Counted from the first letter of the stretch, positions 12,169-24,709 are shown. The stretch is 64,000 nt of DNA from Callipepla californica brunnescens (GCA_023055505.1 JALIRH010000001.1:8806467-8870466), one strand, 5' to 3'. Numbers and translations are program-made. Notes: generated by a model not told the origin, from the sequence alone.

Positions 12169-15100
12169 GATATTATTATTCATTAAATATAAAATGGTTT
12201 ATAATTCTGAAGGCTGTTAAATATACATAAATGAGGGCTACTCACTGCCTCACATTGCTGGACTAGCATCTTTGTCTCTTGGATATTATACTGGCATAGA
12301 CAAATTTAAAACAACATTCATATCTATAGATCCCTTACATCCCTAAATACCCCAAAGCTCAGTGCAGTTTGAAGCTGACTGGATTTAGCATATAAACCCA
12401 TTTATGAACTAACTTAAAACATAGGTTTTGATTCAGGCTATTGAAACCAATTCAGAGTTCATTTCTTGAAAAGATTCCTATCTGAAAATCTTTCTTAGTA
12501 CAAACGAATTTTATGATCACAGCAAAAAAACAATCTCTTTCTTAGCTAAGTTTTTTAACTGGAGACACTCTTTGCTGTGGAAAATATTTGTCATGAAAGG
12601 AAGGATTAATTTTAGATGATAAAGAGTTAACATTTCAGCATGTATCCCTAGGCTAGTCCCACGGTCTACGCAAAGAAGTAGGTCCTTTGAAGACGGCATG
12701 TGGCTTACACTGGAATGCAGGGTCTTTCACAAGCATATTGCAGGCATCTGTGATATAATGTGTAAAATAATATAACATAGATTCACCACAATGGATCAGC
12801 CCGAAAGCACATCTAATTTGACATTCTGTCCATAAAACACACTAAAATCAGATGTTTGAGTAGGAGTTTAAAAAAACAAAAATGATACTTGACCTAAATA
12901 ACTTCTAGACCTATAGGTATGTAGGGCTTGATTACTTCCTGGGCTGGATGTTTTGTATGTGTTTAATAATGTCCTTTACTATTTTCCTGATGAACTTCAC
13001 AAGGCTCCCCACGAACACTAATAATGTGTCAAGGCAAGATTTGCTAGACACTGTGAAAAACACTTGTATATGTTTATTTGGTGTCTGCCTCCTAATTTAA
13101 TGTAATGACCCCTGGTTCTTGTTTTGGAAGGGAAGGTGTTTGGTCCCTATCCCGATTCTTCATGCCTCGCATGATTTCACAGCTCTCTATCACATCACAT
13201 ATGAATTTGTTCTGACAAATCTCCAGACTCAGAAAATGAAAGTGATTGTATTAACACATATGCTAAGCTTGAACCATGCCTGTCAGCAGCATTTATGAAC
13301 TCAAATACATTAACTTTCAGAATGACCAAAGCAAACTCTCAGATAACCACAAATGCATGACAAAAGCGTACTTCCAAGCTTAGGAGGAATTAAAATAAGG
13401 AGTAGAAAGAAAAAAAGAAGAGAAGCAATATTCTTTAAACAAGGGAATCTAATTATTTTATTTATTTTTTTATTATCAAAGTATAATACGTAGAAACAAC
13501 TTCATCTACTGGCGTATAAATGAACTGAATGCATTACTCATAAGTTTGTAGATTCAAGACAGGATAATGATTTCTTAGTTGAATATGTCTCAATGATCCC
13601 TTTAAGCTTCTTTGATCATAAGACAACAGATGCAACAGATGTCCAGAAAAGTCTGGACATTAGATCTGAAAGAAACTAAGCCAGCACTCTGCTTCTTGTG
13701 ACTACAGCATCCACTGTAGAAGATTCGTGAAGAAAAGTCTGGGAGACTGGAGGCTTGCTAATGGAGGCTTCCTGGGAAAGCACAAAGCCTTTAGCCTTCA
13801 GGTGATGTGATATATTCTCTTATACCATGTATCATGATCAGAAAAAAGCACAGGGTGTATGTCACTATTTCCAGGTGCCAGAACAACATTTCCAATCCAG
13901 GTGTAGATTAGATTAGCCTTGGATCTTCTGTAACTAAAGCCTAGAAACCAGAGTGCAAAAAGAAGGAAACTAAGTTAGTATATAACCATACTTGTTCTCG
14001 TTCATTTCTAATGGCTATAACTCAGCTTGAATGAAGATCCAGGCCCATGGTCAGAGGAGCAGGGGAGGAGAGTGATTTCTTCCCTCAGAGCTCATGCCTG
14101 CACTTTTTGAAATCCTGAATCCGAGGCAGGTAACATCAGTTGCTGTTGTGTTTCTTTTTCCCAGTCAGCGCCTTTCCTGCTCCTTCTGCACACTCGTTAA
14201 TTGGCACAATAATACTCAGTCTGAATGAAGATAAGGCACATGAAACACTGTGGAAATGAAAGCTCTCATTTTTCCAGGAACAGTGCTCCTTCTTAAGCCA
14301 TGCACAACTGTTATAATATATCTCTGGGAGAACAAGATTTTCCTGGCAAATCTATTTTCTTTAAAGGAGCCATAGTGAGCCACTCTTCCTTTGCGAGATT
14401 GGAGAAGCGGGGTGCGTGCTTCCATTGAGCACTAAGCATCTCACATGGAGCAGAGACAGCCTGAGAAGTTTCACGGTTACTTTGGCCTCACTTGCTACAA
14501 TGAGCCTTATGAGTCTTATTCTGTAGAGGCACTTGGAGATCATTTTGCAAACTTGCACGCTCCGTCAACATGGAGAAAGCCAAATAAAATACGTCTGTTT
14601 CGGTTAATAGTCTTAAATTAGAGGAGTCATAACAGGCTCTAAGAACCAGTGTGAGTTCTTCATTCATGTAAAACAGCTACAGGGTGACCTGATTCACAAC
14701 AAATCCTGGTTCTCTTACGGCAGAGGAATATATAATTACAAAAAAAACTGGAAGTAGCAAGGATTAAATTACGTTGCCAGGGCAGTTCATTTCTGAAGGG
14801 CTTATTACAGGCATGAACCGCAAACCTGTGATTTTTCTTTTTTCACATGAATTGATGTCATAATGAGGTTTAAATGGAGACTCAGAGTCTACTTTGCCTC
14901 CCAAAGGAGAGGGGTTTCCCCTCTACCCTGGACATAGTGCCTCCTTCTGCTGTGCTACTTAATGCAAATGTAAACAAAAAGGAGAGTCAAACCATGAGAG
15001 CTGAATTCATTTCCAGCAGGCTGTCATGGCCTTTCACTTTGGTCTCTTCATGGTTCACAAGGACACCTTTCAAGTCTAGTTTATACAGAATATGCTTATA

Positions 15101-16605
15101 TGATAACAGGGTACAACCTAAAGCAGAAATACAGTGCTGATTGTGAGGTGGAAACAAATCTGTTTATAGAAGCAGCCCATGTGGAACCTTGATTGTAGAA
15201 ATCTTTAACACTTCTGTTATTGGAACGATTGAGAACATAGCAGGAAATCTCAAATGAACAGTTATTTTTTCTACCAGTCCTGAAAGCTAATGTTTTATTA
15301 TAAATCTGTCCTTTCCAACACATACTGCATCCCCTCAGAGCTAGCTCCACTGTGTATGTAGATTAAGCAGTTGCCTATGGCAGCAAAATGCCAGGCAAGC
15401 AAAATATTTAGTGATTGTTTATTGTGTGACTGCAAGCTTGGTGAAGAAGACACTATCCAGTGTCTCGAAGACTACAAAAATCCTGGAGAGATCACCAGAT
15501 TCTTCTGCGTACATGTGAGCAAAAAAACATGCAGGGTTTCACAGCAAGGAATTGTTTTTAAATTACAAGCTCAATGATAGGACATCAGAAAAGCCTTCTC
15601 CTTTTAATAAAAAATATGAAGAGAATATTGGATGCTGTAACAAACTATTTGTCATGTTTTGTACTTTAACCTTCAGCAGAGCCAGAACTGCGTCATTTGG
15701 GTGACAATCTATTAAGAACAACAGGATCATCACCTTGAACTTTTAGCAATGGAGAATTCAGGCAGTTGCTCAGCATTTGAGAAGGCACTTGCCAATTTCA
15801 AAGTGGAATGAATATAAGGGTGAATGTTTATTCATGCTAAGAATTTGACCACAGCAACTTTTACACACTACAAGTCCTGCAAAAACAATTGAGTTACTCA
15901 TTAAGGATACACATTGAAATATCTCAGCAGAGCAAATAAAGATGGATAAAGACGAGAATACAGAAGCAAGGCAAAAGAGGATATATTCTTTCTGTAATGG
16001 CACTTGCCTTGTCTCCAGTCCCAAAACTGTTTCTCACAACTTACTTCACCATTTTTCTTGGCCTATTCCTGCAAGCAAGTTGTGATCTGCGAGGCCACAA
16101 GAGTGCTGAGCCAGACTGAAGCATCTGCCTCCAACAATACACACTGTGCTCACCACTCCATTTATGACAGGTCTCCCTGTCCTAGAACATACCAAACATT
16201 TTGGTCATTACCTTTACTATTAATTAATGAAATAGTGCATTAGCCAGAATTCATTTCCAGAGTGGTGCTTTGGCATCTGAAAGAGTGATGACTTTTAAGA
16301 GGGTGATATGGGGCAAGCTGCAGGGACTAAACTACAGTAATGCACCCCAGGATAGGGGCAATCCATGTTCCTGGCAGGAATTTCGAAGCACATTTCTTCC
16401 ATGCCCTTAAGAGGTGATGGGAAGTGGACTCCATAAGAAGCCACTGATGCAATGAGCCATAGACAGAATTGCATCTTTTGAGTTAAGGCAAATCAGTAGG
16501 ACAGGAATAGGATGTCTCAAAAGAAGACAAAGAAGGTCGATTCTAGATAAGGACCGCAATGGACAGGTTTCTTGAAAAGTTAGTATTGTATGCTGACTGC
16601 CTTCA
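12169..16605. other. AT-rich unique stretch, no gene seen
   Basis: No gene or transposon recognised. It contains a perfect 9-bp stem with a 4-base loop at 13639-13660. The segment from about 14040 to 14570 is somewhat richer in GC and has several overlapping short frames on both strands, without family signatures or clear splice sites. Confidence 0.55.
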
Positions 16606-16883
16606 AACAGGACAAGAGGGAATGGCCACAAGTTGCGCTGGGGAAGATTTAGATTAAATTTGAGGAAAAATTTTTTCTCTGAAAGAGTGGTCAGGTACTG
16701 GAATGGCCTGCCTAGGGAGGTGGTTGGGGCACCGTCCCTAGCGCTGTTCAAGAAGAGTTTAGATGAGGTGCTAAGGGATTTGATTTAGTAGCTTGGTGGG
16801 TAGGGATGGTGGTGTGGGGTTGGTTGGATTAGATGATCTTGTAGGTCCTTTCCAACCTAATGAATCTATGAATCTATGAATCC
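16606..16883 (+). mobile_element. CR1 retrotransposon 3' end, short well-preserved copy
   Basis: About 280 bp of CR1 3' UTR in plus orientation, closely matching the avian consensus: 'gacaagagggaatggccaca', 'ctggaatggcctgcctaggg', 'tagatgatcttgtaggtcct'. It ends in three near-perfect tail units (TGAATCTA repeated) at 16860-16882. Low visible divergence and an intact tail suggest a younger insertion than most in this window. Only the 3' end was copied, so no coding sequence is present. Confidence 0.93.
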
Positions 16884-18199
16884 AGATCTCTAAGTCTTCA
16901 TGTCTTAAATGGCACAAACTGTCTGCAAACAAAGGAATTAAAGAGTAGATTGGTGGAGAAGATGTTTCAAGTATAGTTTGAAGTATACAGCAAGAAAAAG
17001 AGCTGTACGTGACAACAGAGCTTTGAACAGATAAAGGGTTGGAAGACAGGGTTGAATTTGCTAGGTGGCTCTTTCTTCAGCCTTCGAGGGCGATTTTTGT
17101 GGACTTGTTTAGTTAAGCAATCAAATCCTCTAGAACTGTAGTATCAGTAAGACTCTCCATCAACAAAAATTTCTAATAATTTCAAAGGTAACTTCTATAG
17201 ACAAAAAGACAAACAGATCGAAGTAATTATATAAGGATTCCTTCTCACCAAGAATTACTAAATCAAGTTTGACTGATCTGTGGCTTCTGCTTTGCTTGCA
17301 GTATCCAGGAAGTTCTCACCAGGGCCGTTCAAACTGACTTGAACCACAGGATGTGGAATGAATAACACAGCAGCACAGTGAAGAGACTGTCCCATGGTGG
17401 GACATAGGTGCCTGCCCGTTCTGTTACAAATTGGATGTGAGATCCCTTGGGTACTTTTATCCACTCTGAAATTTTTTTGAATTAGTCTTCTGAATCATGT
17501 GGGTCTTCTGGACCTTCACTGTGTAAATATTTAATGTGTGACTTTAGGAGTTAATAAATCTGCTATAGATATACAAGTTAGGAAACAAATGACAGTTTTT
17601 CTGACAGTATTTAGCAAATTAATTTATTCACAAATAATTTCCTATCCTTTTGACCCCATCCAACAAGCAGTACCTTTAACTAAATTGCTGTTTACTCTCA
17701 CCAGCCTAGTTATCATAAATAAATTACTATTTTTGCTCAGAAGTGCAGGTGCAGTCCTCTGCAAGACAATCGGTTTTTGTTATGGTCAACCAAAGGGTCA
17801 AGATTTCAACTAAGTTTGAAAGCTCTGACAAAATCCAGTAATATCTGTATGTATTTATTGAATGCTTCAATTAAAGTGAAAGGATTTTAGAATATTACAT
17901 TTGGCTATCAGAAATATGCTGTTTCTCTTCATGCAGATCAATTCCACAATTTCCTTTTTTTTTTTTTTTTTTGCCAGTGAATATAAAGTCCAGAAGGAAC
18001 TGACTTTTTACAACATTTGGATCTGTCCACGGACTAAGCTGATGGTTTATATTGCAAGTATGGCATTGTGTCAATGCTCTAGATGTCTATAAGAATAGAC
18101 AGTGACTGCAGATGGAATGATTTCAAGGAGAAAGAAGAAAAAATCAATGAATTAAGTACAAGATTAAAAGAAAAAATATATATATACCTTATTATCAAT
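16884..18199. other. AT-rich unique stretch, no gene seen
   Basis: No gene recognised. It holds an 18-base T run at 17955-17972 and a short TA-rich stretch at about 18177-18187 that leads directly into the mariner element on the right. Confidence 0.55.
17955..17972 (+). repeat. 18-base poly(T) tract
   Basis: A pure T run 230 bp left of the mariner element. No retrocopy is recognised to its right on the minus strand. Confidence 0.85.
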
Positions 18200-18745
18200 A
18201 CACATTGCTCCAACAGAAATGCCTCCTATTTTTTTCTTTGGAAACAACACCAAATGCAAGGAGCACAAAAGCTTTATTTGACAGAGCAAGTTCTCTGCTA
18301 TGAAACACTTTTTTTTTTTTTTTTTTTTCGAGATAGTCACCACCATTAGCTGATTTGCATACTCTTCATATTGTGGTGTGACAGCTGTGCATGGCCATCC
18401 AGAACATGGCTTGTCTTTCACTTTGCTGACACCACTGTCGAAACACAGAGCCCACTGCCTCTGGGGTAGTGTTCACATCCCTTCTCATCCACTGTTTGAT
18501 CTCCATAAACATTCAGCAAGTACTGATGAATGTCAGTGGGTGTCATTCATTCCTCTTGGAAGAATCCAGTGACAGACTTTTGCCTCATATGCACTTCCAT
18601 GCACTTCAGACAGTCCCTCTGCTGCCATCTGTCACACTGCAACAAAGTACAACAGAATATTAGTAGGAAAGTTTACCCTCCATACCACCTCTGTCATTGT
18701 AGGCCAATAGAATAAAAGAGGAGGCATTACTTTCAGAGCTTCTTT
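18200..18745 (-). mobile_element. Mariner-type DNA transposon, internally deleted
   Basis: A mariner relic in minus orientation. The left end reads 'aaatgcctcctat' (18218-18230) and the right end carries the inverted counterpart 'gaggcattactttcagagc' (18721-18739), giving inverted termini about 545 bp apart. The interior holds the N-terminal part of a transposase on the minus strand and then jumps to the 3' end of the gene, so the catalytic core is missing. A 20-base T run at 18309-18328 sits where related copies have only a few T, a later expansion. The same ends occur in the copies at 53.75 and 54.55 kb. It belongs to a family I associate with galliform birds; the exact library name is not verified. 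Confidence 0.85.
18340..18600 (-). pseudogene. Mariner transposase N-terminal remnant
   Basis: Read on the minus strand, a start codon at 18598-18600 opens a frame (MEVHMRQKSV) like mariner transposase N-termini, but it hits a stop after 17 codons. Further along, in another frame, 18421 to about 18345 encodes KDKPCSGWPCTAVTP, the typical linker between the two helix-turn-helix DNA-binding domains of mariner transposases (consensus like KDxPRSGRP). The catalytic DD(34)D domain is absent and the sequence passes straight into the 3' end of the element. Frameshifts and stops make it non-functional. Confidence 0.8.
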
Positions 18746-21700
18746 CTTATTTTCTTCTATAGTTTAACTATTTTCTAAATTAATTTCTGAATTCTTATTT
18801 CAGATTTTTTCTCTCTCCAGGTGTATCACATACCAGAAGCAAAAATTAGATGAAAAGGATTAAATAATTGCTGTGGATTAAAAATAATAAAAATAACATT
18901 TTATCTTAATGTTTTCAAATTGACTAAAATTATTATTACAGGAGCGTTTGTTTGGTTTTTTTTCAAAACAATTTTTGCAATTTCTCTTTCATCCTACCTT
19001 GGCCTGAAATTAGTTCTCATTGCTGGTTCATTTATTGAACTTAAACAATTATGCTATCCTCCAACTCTAAATTGGAGGAGTCACAGTGCTCTGGACCCAC
19101 ATACTCTGTTCTGAATGCACCTCTTTGGAGGTAATATAATTTTTCTGAATGCCATTACCCTTCTCACCATAAAATTCTCCCTCAGAGATGGAAATTTCAG
19201 CTATAAAACTGTTGGGTGAAAGAAATCATGGACCAACTTTTATGTATTGAATTCACAGAATTGATTTATTTTTATTTTAACCCTTTTCATGGGTTCCAGA
19301 CCACATATGCAGGGCACTTTAATTTCTCCCCTTTCTTAGAACGTGAAGCCCCCTAGGAGCACTTCTTTTGCACTCACTATGCACCTCCAGGGTACACAAT
19401 TCAAACAAAAGCTGCCTTGTGCTAACAGTGTTGATTTGCTTGCGCTCATGAAAGCAAGGAGAATACTTTTCAGGATAGAAGCAGGCAGGCGGGTGGGGGA
19501 TGCTCTAGTTTTTTAATTAAAATGTATTTTTAACAACCCTGTAGAGTTTGTTGAATGATTGAAGATTTCTTTCTTCTAGATTTTAGTATTTATAAAAGAC
19601 CATTCACTTATGAAAATAGAAGCCTATTTTCAACATTTAACTTCCATGAAAGAGTTGTCATAAAGGATAGTACGTTATTTATGGTTGAAAAATATTGCTA
19701 TCCTCTGGCTTCCCTTAAGACTTTTTTCTTACCCACAACATACTGTGATTTTTAGGACTCTGTTCTTACTCTCCCTTCATGCATAAACATTTGCAGAATT
19801 ATGGCCTTCAGCTCCAACCCTGCAAAGACGTAGTCTGTTCCTAAGCCAGTAGATATAAAGTGGCTACTGTTAAGAACATAATTTCAAAAGATTCTAAAAT
19901 TCAGGAATAATAACTGTACTTAATGGTTTCTCTGAAGCATCCCTCTGAAATGCACTGGCATACTTTAAAGCAATTCTTGCACTGGGATATTTTCAGTTTT
20001 AGAGATTAGTTGTTGCGTTTATAAAGTGTTTCATCTTTCTGTTGCTCTTTTAAATAGTTATTAGACCACTTTAGAGATGAACAAAAAAATTTACTTCTCC
20101 TTACTTCTAGGAAAAATATGTTGTTTTTACACCATTTCTTATGTTCTATTTGCCAGTATATCTTCCCTTACTCTGCACTGCTGGAAAAAATTAATAATTA
20201 AAAAAAAAAAAAAATAGATTTACTTTCTGGATGATAATATCTTAATATCTTCTTTAAAGACAAAAATACCACTTTAGTTACCAGTCACTCATCAAGAATT
20301 TTCTATTTCCATTGCTTAAGGACTGGATGCAAAGGGGTTTAATGAATGAATAGTGTCGCAGATGAGAGTAGTCAAGGGCAGGGGGAATGAATAAATGTGG
20401 ACCTGGAAGATCAGAGATGAGCCCTGAGGGAAGGCTGTGGAAGCTCAGGGTTGTATTTATGAGTCAAATCACAAGCAGCAGTAAAGCACTTACCACTGAA
20501 ATGGTCTGCCAGAATATTCCTTATAATTTGATATTCCTTGTTCTCAGAGGCAGATGAATAATCCTTAACAGCCAATGGCAGCTGTGTTGTCTTTCTGCTT
20601 CCATCTTTCTTTCATCTCTTCAGTCACATAAATATTTCCTACTCCTTGGCACATAAGTATAATTTTGATGCGGGAACTATGAACTAACTTATCTTGACTC
20701 TTCATTTTAGGCTAAAAATATATTTAAACACTATTGTACAGATATCATAAAAATAATACTTTAAGAGATACTGGAAACATTCCATGTTGCTGGCAAACAA
20801 TTACATGTGGAAATGCATCAGTAGATAAGGAGTGTCATCAAGGGTTAGAAACAAGCTGCCAATCTCCAGTAGTTTTCATCATCAGCAGAGTACTGTCTAA
20901 AAAGGCAAGATCAGTAGAGGCAGGGTCATCAAGAAGTCGAAGAATGTCAGTAAAGCATTTTTTATGTTGACAGTGGCCTTCAGTATAGCAGAAAACCAGT
21001 CCTTGTTAAATAAGGATAAACAAGAGCAGAGAATTTACACCCAGCTGATGACCCTACCAACTATGGAAATCTGTGAGCGATCAGCATATTTGATTTTCTG
21101 ATGCATGTGAGTAACAGGTAACGTGAACAGAGAATCTTGCCTCCTCTGTCACAGCACAGATGCCAGCATTACAATCCCAAACTTCTGCTTGCAACACATA
21201 GTAGTACAAGTCCACAGCTGCTGTCTTCCACCTGGAAAAGGCTGTCTTTTCATTGCTAAATTGAGCATTTTAGGGTGGTCTGCTGTTTTGTCAGGTGCAT
21301 TCAGCAAAGAACTCCACAAACTCTGCCTTTTCATCTCAAAATGTTGCCTTCAGTTTTTATTTTACCCTATTTCCAGAATGACACTCTGCACTGACATTGT
21401 TTTTCCCTGGGCTGCAAGTGCATGGAGTCAGAGCCACATGCTTTTCAGTCTCAATGTTGTTGTTTCCCTAGCATGTGAACAACAATGGAGCAGTACATCT
21501 GGCTCTTGCTCTTTCTTCTCATCTTGTGTCACTGTATGCCTTTGGTGAAGACAAGGAAATGCTTCTGCTAGCAAAGCGTTTGTACCTATTTTCATCATCT
21601 CATTCTGCTGGAGAACAGTGACTTTCACAGGCCTTGCCAACCATGGATAATTTACTGTAACCTGGGGTCAAGGACATGGAAATCTGAAGACAACAGTGTG

Positions 21701-23330
21701 CTCTCAACAGAAGTGCAGTGCAGATGCAAACACATCCCTTCTGTGGTGATTTTCCAGAGAGCTCTTTCAAAAAGGGGGATGATTAAGGACACATGGGGTC
21801 TGCCCTAGAGAAAGAGATCTTGATTCTGTGTTGCTTGAGCATTTTGTTCTCAAGGACCTTCTCACCACTGGCTGCTGTTTAGCTTGATGTGTCTGCTGTA
21901 TGCATTAGTCTCCATGCTTGTGTACCACTTCTCATTTGCATCAGTGATGCAGAAGCCAAATGAGCAGAAGTTCAGAGGTAACTCAGTCTAGAACGCTGGG
22001 CAGACAGATTACCAGCCAGAATAAATATCACATCACACTTCCTGGCTAATTCAACAGGAATACATAGCTGTAAAAATATGTGCTCATACCTCACCTATGC
22101 TTGTGGTCACTAATGCCTAGTCTAGACTTAGCAAACGTGTGACCATGACTTAAGTCATTTGTTATAAATTGCCATTGGTAGGTGGGATGAGTTTACTTTC
22201 TTTTTTATTTTTTCTTCATCGCATAAACCCAGCATGTCAGGATTCAACCAAGTATATTCACAAGCTGCATGCAGCTACATAAAGTAGTGGCATGTGTTAT
22301 AGTTGAAATATACAGTATTCAGCACCATATGGTTTTAAACACATTAAAAATGCAAGGTGAAGTGAGATAAGCAAATCTCTGGAAATGGACTATTAAGGAC
22401 CTAGTTTACTTAAATCCCTGAAATTAATCTCTATTATCTGCCTCCAAATACTTTTACGGCACTTAAAATTTATTAGTTTTTTCCCTGATTATTTGAGGAC
22501 TAATCAAAATTGCACCTTCACTCTGGGAGACTGCACTTTCCTCTGATGACTAATGACATCCCAAACAAATCTGAGTGCAGGCATTTTTCAGTGTTTTTTC
22601 CTCCTTTTAGATGGATTAGTGCTGTCATCAGCAGGTGTAGGGAAAACACAGAAGCCCAAGCACTGGGTATAGCAAGTAAGCAGGAACTACTTTTAAACTG
22701 ATTTGCAATGCAAAGGCAGTGACTCATCTCCTAAACAGGATTTTGGAATGCTGTAGCATCTAGCATCCTGGTCCTTCACTGAGAAAGGACAACTGACACC
22801 CAGATTGGGGGTTGTCTCTTCTGGCCTAACTACGCAACATTACTTGAGAGTTATTCACATCAATTACATGAAAATGTATAAATATATTGCTTCTACCTAG
22901 CTAAATATAAAATATTCTGTTGCAGGTGTGTATAATTAAATATGTAAAATATTCGTGTGTAGAACAGCAGAACAGTATTATGCCAGTCTCAGTTGTAGAA
23001 CTATACCACAAACTTCATCTGTGTTTTAATAATATTTACTGCTAGCATCTTGCTCATCTATTACCCTATCTCAGGCTACATCCCATCCACACTAAGCATA
23101 AATAGCCTTCAAAAACCCCTGCTTCATGTGAGCCACACTCACGGGTCTCTCAGATGACACCCTTTTCAGTTCCAGTTACAGTCATTCTACTTCTTGCCTG
23201 TCATATTTGACTTTGAGCCACTTATTTTTAATGAAATTAGGAAAGGCAAATAATGTGTAACCTACATTTTAAGCTGAGCATGTCTCACCTATCCAGAGCA
23301 CCTGGAGCACCATTAGTTTTTAAATATTCA
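18746..23330. other. AT-rich unique stretch, no gene seen
   Basis: No gene recognised. The longest frame (21123-21548, plus, 141 codons) has no family signature and is discussed in the findings. A 14-base A run lies near 20201-20214. The segment 20980-21980 is slightly richer in GC than its surroundings. Confidence 0.55.
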
Positions 23331-23665
23331 AAGAATCACAGAATCACAGAATAGTAGGGATTGGAGATGACCTCTAGAGATCATCGGCTCCAACCCCCTG
23401 CCAAAGCAGCTCCCAAGCCCAGGTTGCACAGGTAAGCATCCAGGTGGGTCTGGAACATCTCCAGAGAAGGAGACTCTACCACCTCTCTGTGCAGCCTGTG
23501 CCAGTGCTCCGTCACTGCACTGTGAAGAAGTTCCCACACACATTTGTTAGGAACTTCCTATGCTTCAGTTTGTGGCCATTTCCCCTCATCCTATCACCAC
23601 ACACTGTAGAAAAGAGTAAGGCCTCACCCCTTTGCCTCCTGTTCCTTAGGTATTTATAGCCATAA
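23331..23665 (-). mobile_element. CR1 retrotransposon 3' end
   Basis: Minus-strand CR1 starting with the inverted tail 'agaatcacagaatcacagaa' and continuing 'ggctccaaccccctgccaaa', 'aggagactctaccacctctc', 'tgcagcctgtgccagtgctc', 'ctatcaccacacactgtaga' and 'ccttaggtatttatag'. It is the same subtype as the copy at 27.5 kb, which has nearly the same phrases. About 335 bp of 3' UTR remain. On the right it stops abruptly at a GC-richer block of other origin. Confidence 0.93.
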
Positions 23666-23935
23666 TGTTGTTGACTCTGAGGAGCCAGCTCCTTGCTGCC
23701 CACCTGGCCACAGGTAGCTCCAACCAGCTGCCACTCCTGGAGATGAGCTGGAACAAACCTTAGCTCCTGGTCAGCTCGCCCCTGGAACCTTAGCCCCAGA
23801 AGAGGGGTACCATCCCCCTCCTTCTCACCCCATCCAATTTCCTTCTCAGGCAGACTCTTCTGAACCACAGTGAGCTGCCAGTCACACACACAAGCAGGGT
23901 GTTTCTTCAACAATTTCAAACACACCAAAGGATGT
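23666..23935. other. GC-richer block of unknown origin beside a CR1
   Basis: About 270 bp clearly richer in G and C than the surrounding DNA, beginning exactly where CR1 similarity ends. It does not continue the CR1 consensus as the sister copy at 27.8 kb does. On the minus strand it is open throughout and forms the first part of a 138-codon frame (23512-23928) that then runs into antisense-of-UTR CR1 sequence. I recognise no protein family. It could be a piece of another repeat, a fragment of a retrocopy, or unique DNA. Confidence 0.5.
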
Positions 23936-24453
23936 ATACTGCTGACATGTTCATCTTTTCACGTGCATTTCTGCTCAAATAAGATTTTCAAGATGATCTG
24001 AAGCAGATTTACATCGATATCTTTACCTTAGAATTAAAAACCAGACTCTCTGCTAATGTGATGTAGAGGGACCACATGGAAAATGAAAATCAGGGGCTCT
24101 TACATTTTGGGTTTTTTTTAATCAAAGCTTTGAAATTCATCATCTGAAGTATTCTTACAACCACCAAAATATATTCCAAGTGTTTTTCACCACAAATGCT
24201 GATCATTATGTAAGTACTACAAAGTTTATAAAGATTATACCTGCCAATCCAGTCACTTGTACAGCAGGCATGTGAGAAATATGCCTTCATGGCATTCAAA
24301 AGCACAGGCATATCACAACAATGGTATTTTACAGCAGAAATCAGACGCTGGAGGCAAATTTGTCCAAGTGAACCAATGCACTTGTACCACTGAACTGCAG
24401 AACAAACAAATTCAATATCATGTTCAATATCATTGGAATTTCAAATTCTTTTA

Positions 24454-24497
24454 TTGTTTTTTTTGTTTTGTTTTTTTGTTTTTTTTTTTTTTTTTTT
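24454..24497 (+). repeat. T-rich tract ending in a long T run
   Basis: Runs of T interrupted by single G residues, ending in a 17-base T run at 24481-24497. An A run of 29 bases follows 180 bp downstream. It may be a slippage-prone low-complexity tract or the inverted poly(A) of an unrecognised retrocopy. Confidence 0.85.
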
Positions 24498-24678
24498 GAA
24501 GGCCAATGAAACAATGTTTGGACTAGTAGGGAAAAAATAAATAAATATAAAGGAAAAAAGACATCACAAAACAAAGAAAATTTAGAGAGAATTCACACAG
24601 AGGAGTTGGTGTATGTCCTCCTCCAAATGTTCTCAAAATTTTGGGGTTAAGAATGTAGTTCCTAAAAGAAATAACCAC

Positions 24679-24707
<29 letters not shown>
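24679..24707 (+). repeat. 29-base poly(A) tract
   Basis: An uninterrupted run of 29 A, the longest homopolymer in the window. It faces the T tract at 24454-24497 across about 180 bp. No gene or SINE body recognisable to its left explains it as a retroposon tail. Such a tract is prone to length variation. Confidence 0.9.

Positions 24708-24709
<2 letters not shown>

Noticed and set aside
16407..16751. 114-codon minus-strand frame
   Set aside because: Its first part is antisense of the CR1 3' UTR at 16606-16883; the rest has no signature.
17955..17972. Poly(T) run as the inverted tail of a minus-strand retrocopy
   Set aside because: The sequence to its right shows no recognisable gene before the mariner element begins.
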